A DNA stretch of 64,000 bases from positions 124,001 to 188,000 of the forward strand of contig NZ_JALJQZ010000001.1 in the NCBI RefSeq assembly GCF_022968395.1, read 5' to 3'. Made by a program: the position numbers and the translations under genes. Every line of letters begins with the position of its first letter. The first letter of the stretch is position 1. Source of the stretch: Affinirhizobium lemnae. Lineage in GTDB: Bacteria; Pseudomonadota; Alphaproteobacteria; Rhizobiales; Rhizobiaceae. Of this stretch, positions 26,982-35,147 are shown one piece after another. A model generated the notes under the pieces. It did no database searches and was not told the DNA's origin. It saw only the letters and a list, made by a program, of their open reading frames with translations.

Positions 26982-28901
26982 ATGCGCGCCAATGGCATGG
27001 TTGACACGACGATGGCGATCGGCAGCGGGAAAAATGTGCGGCTTGCAGAGCCCGAATCACCGGATGCTTCCAACAGGAGCGTCGGCAAATCACTGCTGTC
27101 TGGCGCAATCCTTCTATCAAGCGCAGCCCTTGGTGCGTTCATCCCGGGCGTTCTTCCCTTCGATCTGCAGCAGAGCTATCAGGCGTCCGCCGTCTACTTG
27201 GTCAAGCCGTTGCCGCCGTCGACGGACGGGATCGCTGAAGCCGCCCGCGCGCGGCTTGCACAACAAGAAACTCTGAACGCCATTGCAAAACAGCTCGATT
27301 GGAACCGGTTGGGGGAAACGGGAGAACAATCGCAGACAAGCCTTGGCTTCCTTAGAGAATTGATGACCGGCAGGGAAATGACGCTTGGACGCTCCGAAGC
27401 GGCTCAACGTGAGCGACTGGAGCGAATGCTTCTGGTTTCTGCGGCGGGCTATCCGGGCGGTATTCTTGTCTCGGCATCCTCGACTAACGCGCAGTTTGCC
27501 GCCGACGCAGCCAATGCAGCCGCGATGCAACTCGCTTCGCTTGAAGGTGGAGCTTCGTCCTCCGGAATTGGCTCTCAGATCGATATTGCCCGAAAAGCGC
27601 TCGAACAGGCCCAGATCGCGCTCGACAATGCCGGTGTTACAGATGAGGCAGTACGCGCCGAACGCCAGATCGAGGTTGAACGCGATGCCTTGGCCGCCGA
27701 TGTCGAGCGGCTTCAGGGGCAAATAGACGATCTGACGAAGCAGGTAGAAACGCTCCTGAAGATGAAGTTCTCGGATGTGCTCTCTCAGCCATTGCCTGAG
27801 GAACTGGCTCAGACCGGCTTGGAGAGCCTGCGCCAGCGTTACCTTTCGGCTCAAATGAATGTTGATCAACTTTCTGCCGAACTCGGTCCCCGGCATCCGC
27901 GTTTCCTGGCCGCGAAGGCTGCCGTTGACGAAGCGCGGGCCGCAGTTGCCAAGGCCTTGTCAGGCATCGTGACTGATCTCAACCGGCAGAAAGCCCGAAC
28001 CGCCAAGGAACTCGATGACGTCAAGCCGAAGCTCGAAATGCTGCAGAAACGAACCGTTCCAGAGCCTATTACGCGACGTCTTGAGCTTGAAAAGAATGTC
28101 GAGAATGCGCGAAAAATCTATCTGGATCGCCTCCGCGAGGCTAACATATCCCAGGCCTCAACGGTCAGGGCAGAACTGACCACAACAGCAACAGCGACCA
28201 ATGCGTCGGCTATCGGGATGCCGCATTGGATCTATATGATGTTCGGAGCGCTGGCGGGGCTATGCATTGGTGGTGCCTGCCTTCCGGCAAGGCGTCTGTC
28301 GCATTCGGTGGGTAGTGCCGATTCTCCTGAGATTTATCCGCTCATCGAGGATGTCGAAACTGCCAATCACGACGTGTCTCTGGTCGTAGAGCCGCAGCCG
28401 GAACGGGCTCCCACTTTCATGCAGCCCCCTGTTCCTTTGCAACTCACTGAGCAGACACTGCGTGAACTGGACGAGGTTGCTCTGGATCTCGGCCAGCCGA
28501 AGCCCCGCCATGAGCCGGTTCGCTTGCCTCATTTCGAGGATTATTACGATTCCAATTTCGATCAGATGCAGGATCGCGCGTCTGACGGACACGAATACGG
28601 CGAGCGACGCGCCAAGGTTGAGGAGCTTGAAGCGGTTGCAGCGAATGACGATCGCTCCCTGGCCTGGCTGACAGAGCTTGTTGTTGCGAACAAGATGTCG
28701 GAGGCAAGTGGTGAGCCGCTTCCATACCTTCTGGCTTCAATTCTAAAGGATCGCAGTTTTGCCAGTGAAATCCCCGAGGCTACGGACGAGGCAACCGAGG
28801 CTGAACTTCAGCAGCTTCTGGCTGAGCTCGAGATCCTGCGGCGCGAATTGGCGCAGCACGAAGCCGCTGAACGACAAAACCGCTTCGCAATGGCAATCTG
28901 A
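26982..28901 (+). CDS. Wzz/GumC-like polysaccharide chain-length (co-polymerase) protein
   Basis: The 639-residue inner-membrane protein has a first membrane helix at about residues 35-57, a large periplasmic part with coiled coils and the GNVR-type region ('LRQRYLSAQMNVDQLSAEL', 'GPRHPRFLAAKAAVDEARA', 'ITRRLELEKNVENARKIYLD'), and a second helix at about 412-432. An unusual cytoplasmic tail of about 200 acidic residues without Walker motifs follows. Such proteins set chain length in export of surface polysaccharides; the tail replaces the BY-kinase domain of ExoP-like relatives. It starts 18 bases after the WecG-like gene. ATG 26997 is an alternative start. Confidence 0.75.
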   Translation: MRANGMVDTTMAIGSGKNVRLAEPESPDASNRSVGKSLLSGAILLSSAALGAFIPGVLPFDLQQSYQASAVYLVKPLPPSTDGIAEAARARLAQQETLNAIAKQLDWNRLGETGEQSQTSLGFLRELMTGREMTLGRSEAAQRERLERMLLVSAAGYPGGILVSASSTNAQFAADAANAAAMQLASLEGGASSSGIGSQIDIARKALEQAQIALDNAGVTDEAVRAERQIEVERDALAADVERLQGQIDDLTKQVETLLKMKFSDVLSQPLPEELAQTGLESLRQRYLSAQMNVDQLSAELGPRHPRFLAAKAAVDEARAAVAKALSGIVTDLNRQKARTAKELDDVKPKLEMLQKRTVPEPITRRLELEKNVENARKIYLDRLREANISQASTVRAELTTTATATNASAIGMPHWIYMMFGALAGLCIGGACLPARRLSHSVGSADSPEIYPLIEDVETANHDVSLVVEPQPERAPTFMQPPVPLQLTEQTLRELDEVALDLGQPKPRHEPVRLPHFEDYYDSNFDQMQDRASDGHEYGERRAKVEELEAVAANDDRSLAWLTELVVANKMSEASGEPLPYLLASILKDRSFASEIPEATDEATEAELQQLLAELEILRRELAQHEAAERQNRFAMAI

Positions 28902-29183
28902 AGACGGATCCTCATCCGCTATCGGGTTATGGTCCGGCCCCTGTGCAGGGGATTGTGCCTCCCTCTTGCATTCCAACGCCCGAGAGCCTAGTCACCTGCT
29001 TCTGAAGTTCGTCTAACACAAGCAGGCGCTTGAAGGGACTTCGGATCCCTGATGGTGATCATCAGCAAATGGGTACGGTGAATTGTCGAGGTTCGGCCTG
29101 ATGCCTGATCTGTGCGACCACCCGGCCTTTCAGATGCATCACATATCTGGCGGTGGTTCGGCGCCTGAGCAGGAGGGCATGCC

Positions 29184-30083
29184 TTGGCAGATATCATTGA
29201 TGGCAAGAAATCCGCAGCAGTGGTTACCGATGCGGTGAGCGAGGCTGCTGGCCGTCTTCATCGTGAAGCGGGGTTGCAGCCGGGGCTCGCCGTGGTCATT
29301 GTCGGTAACGATCCTGCAAGCCATGCCTATGTCGGAGCCAAAAGTCGCATGGCCAAGAAGTGCGGCTTCAACTCCATGCAATACACGTTGCCGGAAGAGA
29401 CGACGCAGGATGAGTTGGAACAGCTCGTCGAAAAGCTGAACGCTGATCCGTCGGTCCATGGCATTCTGGTTCAGCTGCCGCTGCCAGGGCATCTTCAATC
29501 CGAACCGGTGATCCAGTCCATTCGCCCGGAAAAGGATGTAGATGGGCTTCACATCGTCAACGCAGGCAAACTTGCGACGGGCGATCTCGCAAGCGGATTG
29601 ATCTCCTGCACACCCGCTGGCGCAATGCTCCTCCTGCGTGATCGCCTCGGCGCCGATCTTTCCGGCCTGAACGCGGTCGTCATTGGTCGCTCCAATCTCT
29701 TTGGGAAGCCGATGGGCCAACTGCTTCTCGCCGCCAACGCGACCGTCACGATGGCTCATTCGCGGACAAAGGATCTGCCTGCTGTTTGCCGCGGCGCCGA
29801 TATCCTCGTTGCTGCCGTTGGCCGCGCTCAAATGGTCCGGAAGGATTGGGTAAAGCCGGGCGCAACCGTTATCGATGTCGGTATCAATCGGATTGCCGCG
29901 CTTGAGAAGGGCGAAGGCGGCACGCGTCTTGTCGGTGATGTGGCCTTTGATGAATGTGCTGCTGTTGCATCCGCAATCACCCCTGTTCCGGGCGGTGTTG
30001 GCCCAATGACGATTGCCATGTTGATGGCAAATACCGTGATCGCCGCCTATCGATCCGTGGGTAGGCCGATCCCGAAATTCTGA
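29184..30083 (+). CDS. folD: FolD, methylenetetrahydrofolate dehydrogenase/cyclohydrolase
   Basis: This bifunctional cytoplasmic enzyme interconverts 5,10-methylene-, methenyl- and 10-formyl-tetrahydrofolate (NADP-dependent). The 299-residue product has the catalytic Tyr-Lys motif in '[16 protein letters not shown]', substrate loops 'VQLPLPGHL' and '[17 protein letters not shown]', the Rossmann segment '[19 protein letters not shown]' and the signature '[18 protein letters not shown]'. The start is TTG 29184, supported by AGGAGG at 29171-29176 seven bases upstream; no ATG fits the conserved N terminus. Likely monocistronic; the next gene is convergent with a six-base gap. Confidence 0.96.
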   Translation: MADIIDGKKSAAVVTDAVSEAAGRLHREAGLQPGLAVVIVGNDPASHAYVGAKSRMAKKCGFNSMQYTLPEETTQDELEQLVEKLNADPSVHGILVQLPLPGHLQSEPVIQSIRPEKDVDGLHIVNAGKLATGDLASGLISCTPAGAMLLLRDRLGADLSGLNAVVIGRSNLFGKPMGQLLLAANATVTMAHSRTKDLPAVCRGADILVAAVGRAQMVRKDWVKPGATVIDVGINRIAALEKGEGGTRLVGDVAFDECAAVASAITPVPGGVGPMTIAMLMANTVIAAYRSVGRPIPKF

Positions 30084-30089
30084 TCCGCT

Positions 30090-31115
30090 TCAGGCGGGTG
30101 CCACCGCCGTTGAGGCGCGCAGGATCAGTTCGGCGCGCCAGAGTTCCCGTTGCTGCGCATCAATCTCTTCGCCGTTCACAGCTGCAATCAGGCGTTCGGC
30201 GACCCGGCGTCCCGCCTCCCGGATCGATGAGCGCGTGGTGGAAAGCGGCGTACTGAAATGCTCCGGTCGCAGCAGATGCAGGTCGTCATCATGAGCGATA
30301 AGCGAGATGTCGGCACCCACTTCCAGACCTGCCTGTCGGATCGCCCGTACGGCTCCGAGGGCGAGAACCGTACTGGCGCAAAGGACGGCAGTCGGAGGGT
30401 CTTTGTGTTCGAGAAATCGAGCCATATGCTGGAAGCCATGGCCATCTGTCATCACGGTACTGCTCACCAAAGCGGGATCGAGCGTAAGTCCGCGCGCCCG
30501 CAGCGCTTTTTCGACTCCCTCTCTTCGCCGCTGTGCAAAATCGAGATCGGCGGGACCGTTCAACATGGCAAACCGGCGATGGCCAAGGTCCAGCAGATGC
30601 GCCGTGGCTTCGGAAAACGCACTCTCGTTATCGACGTCGAGATAGGGATAGTCTTCCGTGAGGTTCATGGATCGACCATGAACGATGAAGGGCAGGGGCA
30701 AGGACTTTGCCATGGCAATACGTGGATCCCGCTCCCGCATGTAGGCGATATAGTAGCCGTCGATAGAGCCGCTTGAGACAAGATTTCTGATCGCCTGTTC
30801 TTCCTGATCGCGCTCAGCTGGCATGATGACGAAATGGAAGTCGTGCTTAAGACATTCGTCCGCAAGTCCGCTCTGGAACTCTGCAAAATGAATGTCGACC
30901 GGTTGTTCGGGTGTAATGGGCATGATGATGCCGAGCGATCCCACTTTCCCGGTCGCAAGCCTTCTGGCCACCCGGTTTGGCCGGTAGCCCGTTTCTTCCG
31001 CTGCCTTCAGAACGCGCGCGCGCGTCTCTTCGTTTACCTCCGGATACCCGTTCAAGGCGCGACTTATGGTCGTCTGGGACAGACCCAGGAGATTGGACAA
31101 TTCCTTGAGATTCAC
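30090..31115 (-). CDS. aglR: AglR-like LacI-family repressor of alpha-glucoside genes
   Basis: The 341-residue LacI/GalR protein has an N-terminal helix-turn-helix ('MNLKELSNLLGLSQTTISR', 'ALNGYPEVNEETRARVL', hinge 'YRPNRVARRLATGK') and a periplasmic-binding-protein-like sugar-sensing core ending in 'LSTTRSSIREAGRRVAERL'. The start codon is GTG (31113-31115 on the complement). It diverges from aglEFGAK; two matching palindromes (31164-31179, 31316-31331) lie between, the usual layout for a local repressor released by alpha-glucosides. Assigned from the family and synteny with Sinorhizobium agl. Confidence 0.88.
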   Translation of the reverse strand: MNLKELSNLLGLSQTTISRALNGYPEVNEETRARVLKAAEETGYRPNRVARRLATGKVGSLGIIMPITPEQPVDIHFAEFQSGLADECLKHDFHFVIMPAERDQEEQAIRNLVSSGSIDGYYIAYMRERDPRIAMAKSLPLPFIVHGRSMNLTEDYPYLDVDNESAFSEATAHLLDLGHRRFAMLNGPADLDFAQRRREGVEKALRARGLTLDPALVSSTVMTDGHGFQHMARFLEHKDPPTAVLCASTVLALGAVRAIRQAGLEVGADISLIAHDDDLHLLRPEHFSTPLSTTRSSIREAGRRVAERLIAAVNGEEIDAQQRELWRAELILRASTAVAPA

Positions 31116-31163
31116 AACCCTTTACTCCCTTCGGGCTGCTGAGAAATACCGTATTACCCTCGT

Positions 31164-31179
31164 TCAAAGCGCTTCGGAA
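31164..31179. promoter_or_regulatory. LacI-type operator 1
   Basis: TTCAAAGCGCTTCGGA, centred on GCGC, matches operator 2 at 14 of 16 bases. It lies about 50 bases before the aglR start and may serve autoregulation or DNA looping. Confidence 0.75.
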
Positions 31180-31281
31180 GCCAAAATTTTATATTTCAGA
31201 AAAAATCAACAAATTCGAATTCTTGGCGCTATGCCCTGTGCTATTTCGTCACGTTTGCTCGTGATAGGTGTAGTATCGCTA

Positions 31282-31310
31282 TTGACTCTCCCCCACATGC
31301 TGTGTGTATT
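31282..31310 (+). promoter_or_regulatory. Putative sigma-70 promoter of aglE operon
   Basis: TTGACT (31282-31287) and TGTATT (31305-31310) with a 17-base spacer. The start of transcription would fall at about 31317, inside operator 2. Confidence 0.55.
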
Positions 31311-31315
31311 TGATT

Positions 31316-31331
31316 TCCAAAGCGCTTTGGA
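31316..31331. promoter_or_regulatory. LacI-type operator 2
   Basis: Perfect 16-base palindrome TCCAAAGCGCTTTGGA with the central CG step of LacI/GalR-type operators. It overlaps the predicted aglE transcription start, so a bound repressor would block initiation. Confidence 0.85.
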
Positions 31332-31386
31332 GACGCTTTAGATTTTGGTCCGCCGGGCCAATCCGTTTATGATGGGAGGACGATTT

Positions 31387-32748
31387 ATGAAACATTTCCT
31401 GCTGGCTGGTGTCGCAGCCTTGTGCCTTGGCGTGGCTTCAGCATCCGCTGCCGATCTCAAATTCGCACCGGGTCAGGATGCGAAGTTCAACTGGAAGAGC
31501 TACGAGGACTTCAAGAAGGCCAATGCCAACATCAAAGGGCAGACGCTGACGATTTTCGGGCCCTGGCGTGGCGATGACGAGAAGCTTTTCCGCAGCGTTC
31601 TCGCCTACTTCAACGATGCGACCGGCGCCAATGTTCAGTATTCCTCCTCGGAAAACTACGAACAGCAGATCGTCATCGATACGCAGGCCGGTTCGCCGCC
31701 AAACATCGCCATACTGCCGCAGCCTGGCCTTTTGCAGGATCTGGCAGCCAAGGGCTTGCTGGTTAATCTCGGTGCCGAGACGGGCAAATGGGTGGAAACG
31801 AATTATGGCGCGGGTAAGTCCTGGGTGCAGCTCGGCACCTACAAGGGTAAGGACGGTAAGGATGGCTTCTTTGCATTCCCTTACAAGGCGGACCTGAAGT
31901 CGCTTGTCTGGTACGTTCCGGAAAACTTCGAGGAAGCCGGTTACAAAGTGCCGAAGACCATGGAAGAACTGGTCGCGCTTTCCGACAAGATCGTGAAGGA
32001 TGGCGGAACGCCCTGGTGCATCGGTCTGGGGTCGGGCGGTGCGACCGGCTGGCCGGCAACCGACTGGGTCGAAGACCTCATGCTGCGCATGAATACGCCG
32101 GAAACCTATGACAAGTGGGTCAGCAACGAAGTCAAGTTCAACGATCCGAAGGTCGTGAGCGTTATCGAAGAATTCGGCAAGTTCGCCAAGAACGAGAAGT
32201 ATGTAAACGGTGGCGTTGCCGCCGTGGCCTCGACGGATTTCCGCGATAGCCCGAAGGGTCTCTTCGGCATTCCGCCCAAATGCTATCTACATCATCAGGC
32301 CTCCTTCATCCCGACCTTCTTCCCCGAAGGCACGAAACTCGGCACGGATGCAGACTTCTTCTACATGCCGACTTTCGCATCCAAGCCGGAACTTGGAACG
32401 CCTGCACTGGGTGCTGGTACACTTGTAACCATCACGAAGGATTCGCCAGCCGCCCGCGCGTTTGTGGAATTCTTAAAGACCCCAATTGCGCATGAAATCT
32501 GGATGGCGCAGTCTGGCTTCCTCACGCCATACAAGGGTGTCAATACGAACGCCTACGCAAATGATGCCTTGAAGAAGCAGGGAGAAATTCTTTCCACTGC
32601 CACCACCTTCCGATTTGACGGATCTGATCTGATGCCTGGCAAGATTGGTGCTGGTGCATTCTGGACCGGTATGGTGGATTATGTCGGCGGAAAATCTGCT
32701 AAGCAGGTGGGTGATGAAATTCAGAAGGCCTGGGACGGTCTGAAGTAA
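31387..32748 (+). CDS. aglE: AglE, periplasmic alpha-glucoside-binding protein
   Basis: This is the substrate-binding protein of an ABC importer for sucrose, maltose, trehalose and similar alpha-glucosides. The 453-residue product has a signal peptide ('LCLGVASASAADLKF', cleavage after ASA) and an extracellular solute-binding protein family 1 fold ('LTIFGPWRGDDEKLFRSVL', 'GATGWPATDWVEDLMLRM'). GGGAGG at 31375-31380 supports ATG 31387; an upstream in-frame GTG has no such site. First gene of the agl operon; a strong hairpin follows, typical for keeping binding-protein mRNA in excess. Confidence 0.93.
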   Translation: MKHFLLAGVAALCLGVASASAADLKFAPGQDAKFNWKSYEDFKKANANIKGQTLTIFGPWRGDDEKLFRSVLAYFNDATGANVQYSSSENYEQQIVIDTQAGSPPNIAILPQPGLLQDLAAKGLLVNLGAETGKWVETNYGAGKSWVQLGTYKGKDGKDGFFAFPYKADLKSLVWYVPENFEEAGYKVPKTMEELVALSDKIVKDGGTPWCIGLGSGGATGWPATDWVEDLMLRMNTPETYDKWVSNEVKFNDPKVVSVIEEFGKFAKNEKYVNGGVAAVASTDFRDSPKGLFGIPPKCYLHHQASFIPTFFPEGTKLGTDADFFYMPTFASKPELGTPALGAGTLVTITKDSPAARAFVEFLKTPIAHEIWMAQSGFLTPYKGVNTNAYANDALKKQGEILSTATTFRFDGSDLMPGKIGAGAFWTGMVDYVGGKSAKQVGDEIQKAWDGLK

Positions 32749-32839
32749 GCTCGCGATTTATGGGCTACCGGACGTCTATTCTCCGGCGGTCCGCGAGGTC
32801 TAGTAGCAATTCGACGGGAATTGCTGCGCCCTGATGAGA

Positions 32840-32870
32840 CGCCGCCTGAAGCTTGAGGCTTCGGGCGGCG
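32840..32870 (+). promoter_or_regulatory. Intercistronic hairpin between aglE and aglF
   Basis: 13-bp stem (one T-G pair) CGCCGCCTGAAGC / GCTTCGGGCGGCG with loop TTGAG; no T run. It most likely protects the aglE mRNA 3' end or attenuates read-through, so that the binding protein exceeds the permeases. Confidence 0.7.
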
Positions 32871-32940
32871 CCTTGCCCAAGAATCCGGCATGATCAGCCG
32901 GACAAGAAATGGCCCGAAGCGGGGCTTGTGAGGAGGGGAC

Positions 32941-33954
32941 ATGGTTTCGCAAATTGTGTCGGCCATCGGTGTGATGGTCGTTGGCGTGTTTATATGTGCG
33001 CTCTACTACTGGATATCCGACAAGGTTCTGAATACCATCTTCCCGGTTCCGGTGGGAAACGTCACGCTTGCTTCCCGCAATCTCAATCGCCGTGCCGTTG
33101 TGCGTCCCTGGTTGTTCCTTGGTCCGGCTCTGTTGCTGCTTGGCATCTATCTGGTCTATCCGGTGGTCGCGACTTTCATCCTGTCCTTCTATGACAGGGC
33201 AGGTGTGGAATATGTCGGCTTTGCGAACTATCGTTGGGCTTTCCTCGATTCCGGCTTTCGTCAGTCCATCTTCAATAACATCCTCTGGCTTGCCGTCGTT
33301 CCAGCCGCCTGCACCTTCTTTGGGCTCGTTATCGCAGTCCTGACGGATCGCATCTGGTGGGGCAATATCGCAAAGAGCATTGTCTTCATGCCGATGGCCA
33401 TCTCCTTCGTCGGCGCTTCAGTTATCTGGAAGTTCATCTACGAATACCGCGGTGGCAACGATACGCAGATCGGCCTGCTCAACGCCATCGTCACCTGGTT
33501 CGGTGGCGACCCGCAAGTGTGGATATCGATTCCCTTCTGGAACAACTTCTTCCTGATGATCATCCTGATCTGGATCCAGACCGGCTTTGCAATGGTCATC
33601 CTGTCGGCGGCGCTGCGAGGCATTCCCGAGGAAACCATCGAGGCCGCGGTCATCGACGGCGCGAACGGCTGGCAAATTTTCTGGAAGATTATGGTGCCGC
33701 AAATCTGGGGAACGATCGCAGTCGTCTGGACCACGATCACCATTCTTGTTCTCAAGGTTTTCGATATCGTACTGACCATGACCAACGGGCAGTGGGACAC
33801 CATGGTTCTGGCGAACTTGATGTTTGACTGGATGTTCCGAGGCGGCGGCGATAGTGGGCGAAGTGCTGTCATCGCGCTCATTATCATGGCAGCTGTCACG
33901 CCGATAATGATCTGGAACATTCGGCAGGCCAACCAAGACGCAGGAGGACATTGA
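32941..33954 (+). CDS. aglF: AglF, alpha-glucoside ABC transporter permease
   Basis: The 337-residue MalF-type inner-membrane protein has about seven helices. The EAA loop that contacts the ATPase is 'EAAVIDGANGWQIFWKI'. The N-terminal part has 'SAIGVMVVGVFICALYYWIS' as an extra helix before the core. GAGGAGGGG precedes ATG 32941; aglG begins one base after the stop and uses a GGAGG inside aglF. Confidence 0.94.
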   Translation: MVSQIVSAIGVMVVGVFICALYYWISDKVLNTIFPVPVGNVTLASRNLNRRAVVRPWLFLGPALLLLGIYLVYPVVATFILSFYDRAGVEYVGFANYRWAFLDSGFRQSIFNNILWLAVVPAACTFFGLVIAVLTDRIWWGNIAKSIVFMPMAISFVGASVIWKFIYEYRGGNDTQIGLLNAIVTWFGGDPQVWISIPFWNNFFLMIILIWIQTGFAMVILSAALRGIPEETIEAAVIDGANGWQIFWKIMVPQIWGTIAVVWTTITILVLKVFDIVLTMTNGQWDTMVLANLMFDWMFRGGGDSGRSAVIALIIMAAVTPIMIWNIRQANQDAGGH

Positions 33955-33955
33955 T

Positions 33956-35119
33956 ATGGCAAGCCTCACCACCCGTCTGAAGCGTGTCGGTCTTCCACGC
34001 CTCGTAGTTCACCTTTCCGTCCTGTTCATCGTCATACTTTGGCTGATCCCGACGCTCGGTATTCTGGTCACCTCCGTCCGAGACAAGGGCCAGATCACGA
34101 CCTCTGGCTGGTGGACTGCGTTCGGCAGTTCCTCGCAAACAAGCGCCGGTCGACTGGGCGATCCTGGCACCGCCAAGCAGGAAGGCTCAAACTACGTCAT
34201 CAGGGGGTCCGTGTTCGAAAACGGGCAAAGCGGAACCGTCAAGGCCTTCGGCACACGTGTTCAGGAGCCGGCTGCCTTTCCGGTGGGTAAGCCTGCCGAT
34301 CTGGGCGAAGGCGAGACGCTGACCGTCCAGGAGGATGGTGCTTATGTCTATTCCAAGAACGCGCCGTTCGAAGGCTCGCGCGGTAAGCGCATCTACTTGA
34401 CGGTAACGACACCGCCCACATTCACACTCGATAACTACCGCACTGTTCTCTTTTCGGAAGGGATCGGTCAGGCCTTCATCAATTCACTAACGGTAACGAT
34501 ACCCGCCACCATCATTCCCATCCTGATCGCAGCCTTTGCTGCCTATGCTCTGTCGTGGATGCATTTTCCAGGGCGCGCGCTGATCATAGCGCTGGTCGTC
34601 GGTCTCATTGTCGTGCCGCTGCAAATGTCACTTATCCCGCTCTTGAGGCTCTATAACGAGGTGGGTAATTTTCTTGGAACGTCGTCCAAGACTTACGCAG
34701 GCATCTGGCTGGCCCATACTGCATTCGGCATGCCGCTCGCCATCTATCTGCTTCGAAACTACATCGCGGGCCTTCCCAAGGAGATCATCGAGAGCGCACG
34801 CGTCGATGGTGCTTCCGACTTCGAGATCTTCCTGAAGATCGTGCTGCCGCTATCCTTCCCGGCTTTGGCGTCCTTCTCGATCTTCCAGTTTCTTTGGGTC
34901 TGGAACGATCTGCTGGTGGCCATCGTCTTCCTGGGCACGGGCCGTGATCAACTGGTCTTGACCGGAAGTCTGAATGCACTGCTGGGGTCACGCGGCGGGA
35001 ATTGGGAAATCCTGACGGCTTCTGCCTTCGTCACCATCGTTGTGCCGCTGGCGGTCTTCTTCGGACTTCAACGCTATCTGGTACGCGGTCTCCTTGCCGG
35101 TTCGGTCAAGGGCGGCTGA
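33956..35119 (+). CDS. aglG: AglG, alpha-glucoside ABC transporter permease
   Basis: The 387-residue MalG-type permease pairs with AglF. After the first helix it carries an extra periplasmic insert of about 120 residues ('TTSGWWTAFGSSSQTSAGRL' to 'KRIYLTVTTPPTFTLDNYRT'), as seen in AglG of rhizobia. The core contains the EAA motif 'IIESARVDGASDFEIFLKI'. Directly follows aglF. Confidence 0.93.
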   Translation: MASLTTRLKRVGLPRLVVHLSVLFIVILWLIPTLGILVTSVRDKGQITTSGWWTAFGSSSQTSAGRLGDPGTAKQEGSNYVIRGSVFENGQSGTVKAFGTRVQEPAAFPVGKPADLGEGETLTVQEDGAYVYSKNAPFEGSRGKRIYLTVTTPPTFTLDNYRTVLFSEGIGQAFINSLTVTIPATIIPILIAAFAAYALSWMHFPGRALIIALVVGLIVVPLQMSLIPLLRLYNEVGNFLGTSSKTYAGIWLAHTAFGMPLAIYLLRNYIAGLPKEIIESARVDGASDFEIFLKIVLPLSFPALASFSIFQFLWVWNDLLVAIVFLGTGRDQLVLTGSLNALLGSRGGNWEILTASAFVTIVVPLAVFFGLQRYLVRGLLAGSVKGG

Positions 35120-35147
35120 GTATCTCTTCATTCAAGGTTCAATCTGC

